Source: Olsenella_K sp051878835 (GTDB taxonomy: Bacteria; Actinomycetota; Coriobacteriia; Coriobacteriales; Atopobiaceae). From it: a stretch of DNA of 64,000 bases. The first letter of the stretch is position 1. Each line of letters begins with the position of its first letter. The notes below the pieces were generated by a model. It was given only the letters and a program-made list of their open reading frames with translations. It was not told the DNA's origin and ran no database searches. Both the position numbers and the translations under genes were made by a program. Location: NCBI GenBank assembly GCA_051878835.1, contig JBJEKW010000027.1, positions 77,800 through 141,799 on the forward strand, in the 5' to 3' direction. This document shows positions 60,484-64,000 of this stretch, in pieces.

Positions 60484-63015
60484 GTGAAACACGAGCAAAT
60501 TGTGCGCAAGCTGACGCTGGAGCAGAAGTGCGCCCTCTTGACGGGCGCCACGGCGTTCGGCACGCGGGCCATCCCGTCGGCCGGCATTCCTGCGCTGGAG
60601 TTCTCCGACGGCCCTCACGGCCTGCGTCACCAGAGCGCGGGCGCTAACCACCTGGGCATAGGCGGGTCGGACCCTGCCACCTGCTATCCCACGGCGGTCA
60701 CGCTGGCCAACACCTGGGACACCCAGCTGGTGCAGCAGGTGGGCTCCGCGCTGGGCCAGGAGGCCGCGGTCGAGGGTGTCAACGTGCTTTTGGGCCCGGG
60801 CGTGTGCATTAAGCGCAGCCCCCTGTGCGGCCGTGACTTCGAGTACTACAGCGAGGACCCCTATCTGGCCGGAAAGATGGCGGCCGCCTACGTGAGCGGC
60901 GTGCAGTCCCAGGGCGTCGGCGCGTGCGTGAAGCACTTCGCGGCAAACAGCCAGGAGACGCGCCGCCAGGCGTCCGACTCGGTTCTGGACGAGCGCACCC
61001 TGCACGAGATATACCTGCAGGCCTTCGAGATCGTGGTGCGCGAGGCTCATCCCGCGGCCATCATGAGCAGCTACAACCTGATAAACGGCACCTACGCGAA
61101 CGAGAACACCCACGTGCTGCACGACATCCTGCGCGACGAGTGGGGCTTCGATGGCGCCGTGGTCACCGACTGGGGCGGCTCGAACGACCACGTGGAGGGC
61201 GTGCGTGCCGGCTCCACGTTTGAGATGCCCGCGTGCGGTCTGGACTCGGTCCGCGAGCTGGTGGCTGCCGTGAAGTCCGGGCGTCTGGACGAGGCCACGC
61301 TGGACCAGCGCGTGGACGAGGCCGTCGAGCTGGTGCTGAGCACGCACGACGCCGTGGCCAACGCCGGCGACCACTTCGACGAGCGGGGCCATCACGCCCT
61401 GGCCCGCAAGGCCGCGGCCGAGGGCATCGTCCTCATGAAGAACGACGCCGTGGCGGGCGACGCCAACCCGCTTTTGCCCCTGGCGGCCGGCACGCGCGTC
61501 GCGCTGGTGGGCGACTTCGCAAAGACCCCGCGCTACCAGGGCGCAGGCTCCTCTTTGGTCAACTGCACGAAGCTGGACACGCTGCTGGACGTCGTGCGCG
61601 ACTCCAGCCTGGACCTGGTGGGCTACGAGCCCGGCTTTGCCCGCGACGGCCAGGCCGACGACCAGCTGGCGACAGAAGCCGTCAAGCTGGCGCAGTCTGC
61701 CGAGGTGGTCGTGTGCTGCCTGGGCCTGTCGGAGGCCGCCGAGTCCGAGGGCCTCGACCGCACCGGCATCGAGCTGGCCGCGAACCAGCTGTCGCTGCTG
61801 GGCCGCCTGCTGCAGGTGAACCCGCACGTGGTCGTGCTCCTGAGCTGCGGCAGCGTGGTGCGCATGGACTGGGCCAAGGACGTGCCCGCCGTGGCGTACC
61901 TGGGCCTGGGCGGCCAGGCCGGCGCCTCCGCTGCGCTGGACGTGCTGACGGGCGCCGTGAACCCCAGCGGCAAGCTGGCCGAGACCTGGCCGGTGGCGCT
62001 AGGTGACACACCCTGCGCGGACATCTTCCCGTCCGACGAGTTCAGCGCGCAGTACCGCGAGGGCATCTACGTGGGCTATCGCTACTACCAGACCGCCGGT
62101 GTCCCCGTGGCCTACCCCTTTGGATACGGCCTCAGCTACACCAGCTATTCTTACGCCAACCTGCAGGTGTCCGGCGACGGGCGCCAGGCCAGCTTCGACG
62201 TGACGAACGAAGGCCAGGTGGCGGGTGCCGAGGTGGCGCAGGTGTACGTGGGCCTGCCGCACGCGAAGGTGTGGCGTCCCGCTCACCAGCTGGCCGGCTT
62301 TGCCCGCGTGCAGCTGGAGCCCGGCCAGACGAAGCGCGTGACCGTTCAGCTGAGCGACCGCGCGTACAGCTACTTCAACGTGCGTACCAACGCCTGGGAG
62401 GTCGAGGGCGGAGACTACGCGGTCGCCGTCGGCGGCAGCAGCGCTAATCTGCCCTTGAAGGCCACGGTGTACCAGCAGGGCACGGGCGCGCCCGACCCCT
62501 ACGAGGGGCTGGAGCTGTCCAGCTACCGCTCGGGTGACGTGCGCCACGTCGACTCCCACGAGTTCGAGGAGCTGCTGGGCCACCAGCTGCCCTCCGACAA
62601 GGTCACGCTGGACCGGAACCTGTGCTTCCGCGATGTCAGCCACGGGCGCAGCCCGATCTTCTGGATCGTGGGCGCCGTGCTGCGCGTCCTGGTCAAGAAG
62701 ACCGATGCCAACGGCAGGCCCAACCTGAACGCGCTGTTCATCTACAACATGCCCATGCGCGCGCTGGCAAAGAACGCGGGCGAGTTCATCGGCATGGGAA
62801 TGGTGGACGCCATCGTACGCGAGATTCGCGGATGGGGCCTCATCGGCATCATCCCCGCGCTGGTGGTGAAGCTCCTGACCGGCAAGCACTTCATCAGCAT
62901 CTGGTTCTTGTGGTTCATCATCCCGCTGCTGATCGAGTTCATCCGCAACCAGGTGCTGAACGCCCGCGGCAGGAAGCTGCTGGAGCGCCAGGACGCCGAG
63001 GCAGCAGCAAAGTAG
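60484..63015 (+). CDS. GH3 beta-glycosidase with C-terminal hydrophobic extension (copy 2)
   Basis: 843 residues from GTG 60484 (GGGGAAGGGA upstream; in-frame ATG 60370 is unsupported). A close paralogue of the preceding gene with the same domains: FSDGPHGLRHQ, KHFAANSQETRRQA, nucleophile Asp229 in VVTDWGGS, a GH3_C domain with GLGGQAGASAALDVL, and an Fn3-like domain. The C-terminal extension is longer and more hydrophobic, with a clear segment at about 785-810 (ISIWFLWFIIPLLIEF), so this copy may be tail-anchored with its catalytic part in the cytoplasm. The pair most likely arose by tandem duplication. Confidence 0.92.
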   Translation: MKHEQIVRKLTLEQKCALLTGATAFGTRAIPSAGIPALEFSDGPHGLRHQSAGANHLGIGGSDPATCYPTAVTLANTWDTQLVQQVGSALGQEAAVEGVNVLLGPGVCIKRSPLCGRDFEYYSEDPYLAGKMAAAYVSGVQSQGVGACVKHFAANSQETRRQASDSVLDERTLHEIYLQAFEIVVREAHPAAIMSSYNLINGTYANENTHVLHDILRDEWGFDGAVVTDWGGSNDHVEGVRAGSTFEMPACGLDSVRELVAAVKSGRLDEATLDQRVDEAVELVLSTHDAVANAGDHFDERGHHALARKAAAEGIVLMKNDAVAGDANPLLPLAAGTRVALVGDFAKTPRYQGAGSSLVNCTKLDTLLDVVRDSSLDLVGYEPGFARDGQADDQLATEAVKLAQSAEVVVCCLGLSEAAESEGLDRTGIELAANQLSLLGRLLQVNPHVVVLLSCGSVVRMDWAKDVPAVAYLGLGGQAGASAALDVLTGAVNPSGKLAETWPVALGDTPCADIFPSDEFSAQYREGIYVGYRYYQTAGVPVAYPFGYGLSYTSYSYANLQVSGDGRQASFDVTNEGQVAGAEVAQVYVGLPHAKVWRPAHQLAGFARVQLEPGQTKRVTVQLSDRAYSYFNVRTNAWEVEGGDYAVAVGGSSANLPLKATVYQQGTGAPDPYEGLELSSYRSGDVRHVDSHEFEELLGHQLPSDKVTLDRNLCFRDVSHGRSPIFWIVGAVLRVLVKKTDANGRPNLNALFIYNMPMRALAKNAGEFIGMGMVDAIVREIRGWGLIGIIPALVVKLLTGKHFISIWFLWFIIPLLIEFIRNQVLNARGRKLLERQDAEAAAK

Positions 63016-63085
63016 CCGCATCGCACCGAAAGCAATTCCTAAACTGAAGTCGCGCACAGACGCGCACGCATAGAAGGGCAGAACC

Positions 63086-63643
63086 ATGACCGAGCAAAAG
63101 ACCGCCAAACCCGTATCGGGCTTCCGCAAGTGGACGCAGGAGCACCTTGGCCTGTGGCAGTTCATCAAGTTCAACGTGCTCAGCAACATCAGCACCATCA
63201 CGCGCTTCGTGTGCACGTGGGTGGGCACGGCCATCTTCATCAACGCGCTAGGACTCACGAGCCCGTTCCACTTCCTGATCTTTGACTACACGTCGGCGGG
63301 CTCCAACGGCCTGGGCGGGTTCATCACCTTCCTGATTGCCGAGGTGCTGGCCCAGGTGGTGAACTTCTTTGTCCAGATGAAGTGGGTGTTCGAGTCCACC
63401 GCCGACTTCAGCAAGGCCGCGCCGAAGTTCGCCGTGCTGGCCGTGCTCATCGTCGTCGTGAACCTGATCCTGCCCGGCCACGTGACCGCGTTCTGCGAGT
63501 CCACGTGGGGCCTGGACGCCGGCCTGGCCGGTACGGTTGCCTCCGTCGTGAACACGCTGCTAGCCGTCATCGTCAGCTTCCCGCTGCTGAAGTTCTGGAT
63601 CACCCCCGACGACTCCCAGAAGTCCAAGAAGGCCGCAAAGTAG
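63086..63643 (+). CDS. GtrA-like polytopic membrane protein
   Basis: 185 residues with four TM helices (about 25-52, 72-92, 108-130, 148-165). Features such as QFIKFNVLSNISTITRF in the first helix and a later VNFFVQMKWVF resemble GtrA-family proteins, which help move lipid-linked sugars across the membrane. A basic tail ends it. It lies 70 bp after the second GH3 gene and likely shares its transcript, suggesting a shared glycan or glycolipid role (inference). AGAAGGG precedes the ATG. Confidence 0.65.
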   Translation: MTEQKTAKPVSGFRKWTQEHLGLWQFIKFNVLSNISTITRFVCTWVGTAIFINALGLTSPFHFLIFDYTSAGSNGLGGFITFLIAEVLAQVVNFFVQMKWVFESTADFSKAAPKFAVLAVLIVVVNLILPGHVTAFCESTWGLDAGLAGTVASVVNTLLAVIVSFPLLKFWITPDDSQKSKKAAK

Positions 63644-64000
63644 CAGTTGCGCCCGGAGGCGTTGCCGTGCTGTGGCGTACCGGCGAGCTGCCGAGCCCTC
63701 ATGGAGACGCGCGCTGACTAGCCGTCGTGCAAATGCGCTGATGCGCCACAGCTAGCTATGCTTCTTTCCACTAGCCCCCTTCCTCAAGGCCCCATCCATC
63801 CGGGTGGGGCCTTTTTGGTGGGTGGGCACCATACGCGCGCAGCCGCGCTTGGCGCGCCCTCGCGTATGGACGCGCTCCCGCGTCCGAAAACCTCTGCATG
63901 TGAGGCGCGCTTGGCGCCGATGCGGTGATTGCCCGACGGTTTCACCCGATAAGAGGCTTCTTATTGGGTAAAAAGCTCTGATACATGTGTTTGGCAGATG
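63644..64000. other. 3' intergenic region to window end
   Basis: 357 bp with no supported gene. It contains the terminator at 63786-63816 and an 11-bp inverted repeat, ACCCGATAAGA/TCTTATTGGGT (63944-63954 and 63959-63969, one G-T pair), whose flanks lack a T tract on either strand. Confidence 0.5.
63786..63816 (+). terminator. Terminator after the GH3/GtrA-like unit
   Basis: Stem AAGGCCCCA/TGGGGCCTT, extendable inward with CC/GG pairs, then TTT. It lies about 140 bp after the GtrA-like stop. Confidence 0.85.

Noticed and set aside
63944..63969. A terminator near the window end
   Set aside because: The hairpin is flanked by A's on the plus strand and by GAAACC on the minus strand, so neither direction has a T tract after the stem.

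Overview
The window looks like a chromosomal stretch of a high-GC, Gram-positive anaerobe of the class Coriobacteriia (an Olsenella/Atopobiaceae-type organism is my best guess). Codons are strongly GC-ending. There is an actinobacterial-type Ser/Thr kinase-FHA-PP2C-SEDS-PBP cluster, a single-chain pyruvate:ferredoxin oxidoreductase (anaerobe) and a cobalamin-dependent methionine synthase. No search could be run, so placement and product names rest on motif reading. Most of the sequence is ordinary chromosome: housekeeping and metabolic genes, four tRNAs, one SRP RNA, and no phage, IS transposase or CRISPR array.

Layout. 0-5.5 kb: the end of a TSCPD-domain gene, a Tat lipoprotein, a response regulator/histidine kinase pair, purC and a small membrane protein, then tRNA-Arg(CCT). 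5.8-6.8 kb: a non-coding repeat array built on a GGGTACCC core, containing a 100-N gap. 7.0-16.9 kb (minus strand): a tightly overlapping operon of a second Ser/Thr kinase, fhaA (broken in this assembly by a 100-N gap), fhaB, a PP2C phosphatase, a fused SEDS glycosyltransferase/penicillin-binding protein and the PASTA kinase pknB, which together should run phospho-signalling for cell-wall growth. 17-22.5 kb: tRNA-Leu, serS, tRNA-Arg(ACG), tRNA-Ser, gluQ, a GNAT acetyltransferase and small unknowns. 22.9-30.6 kb: nifJ, then a glycosyltransferase-LytS-LytTR set and a phosphoesterase. 30.7-32.7 kb: a PAP2 phosphatase, thioredoxin and a small unknown. 32.8-37 kb: a methionine/one-carbon operon of metF, a free-standing B12 reactivation domain and metH lacking that domain. 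37-43.2 kb: asparaginase, pgi, an AmmeMemoRadiSam pair (radical SAM enzyme plus a Memo-AMMECR1 fusion) and a class I amidotransferase. 43.3-47.2 kb: a membrane protein, adenine deaminase, the SRP RNA gene with its terminator, and a DedA protein.

47.2-49.3 kb is a 2-kb gene desert with a second repeat family (GGGCGCCC core, GATTGGGGCGCCCCAATC palindromes) and degenerate tandem repeats. It is followed by an MMPL-type transporter and a secreted 1,025-residue xxxLxxG heptad-repeat protein (49.3-54.7 kb), then a DUF2974/Mbeg1-like hydrolase, a zinc-ribbon membrane protein cut by an in-frame TAG, two tandem GH3 glycosidases with an unusual C-terminal hydrophobic extension, and a GtrA-like membrane protein.

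The most unusual signals are the two intergenic repeat families, which share a design (an 8-bp palindromic core followed by a variable arm and a conserved half-site). Next are the SEDS-PBP fusion, the MMPL/heptad-repeat secretion pair and the uncharacterised AmmeMemoRadiSam cassette. Both N gaps are flanked by identical sequence. Collapsing each duplicate restores an intact 48-bp repeat unit in one case and one continuous fhaA frame in the other.
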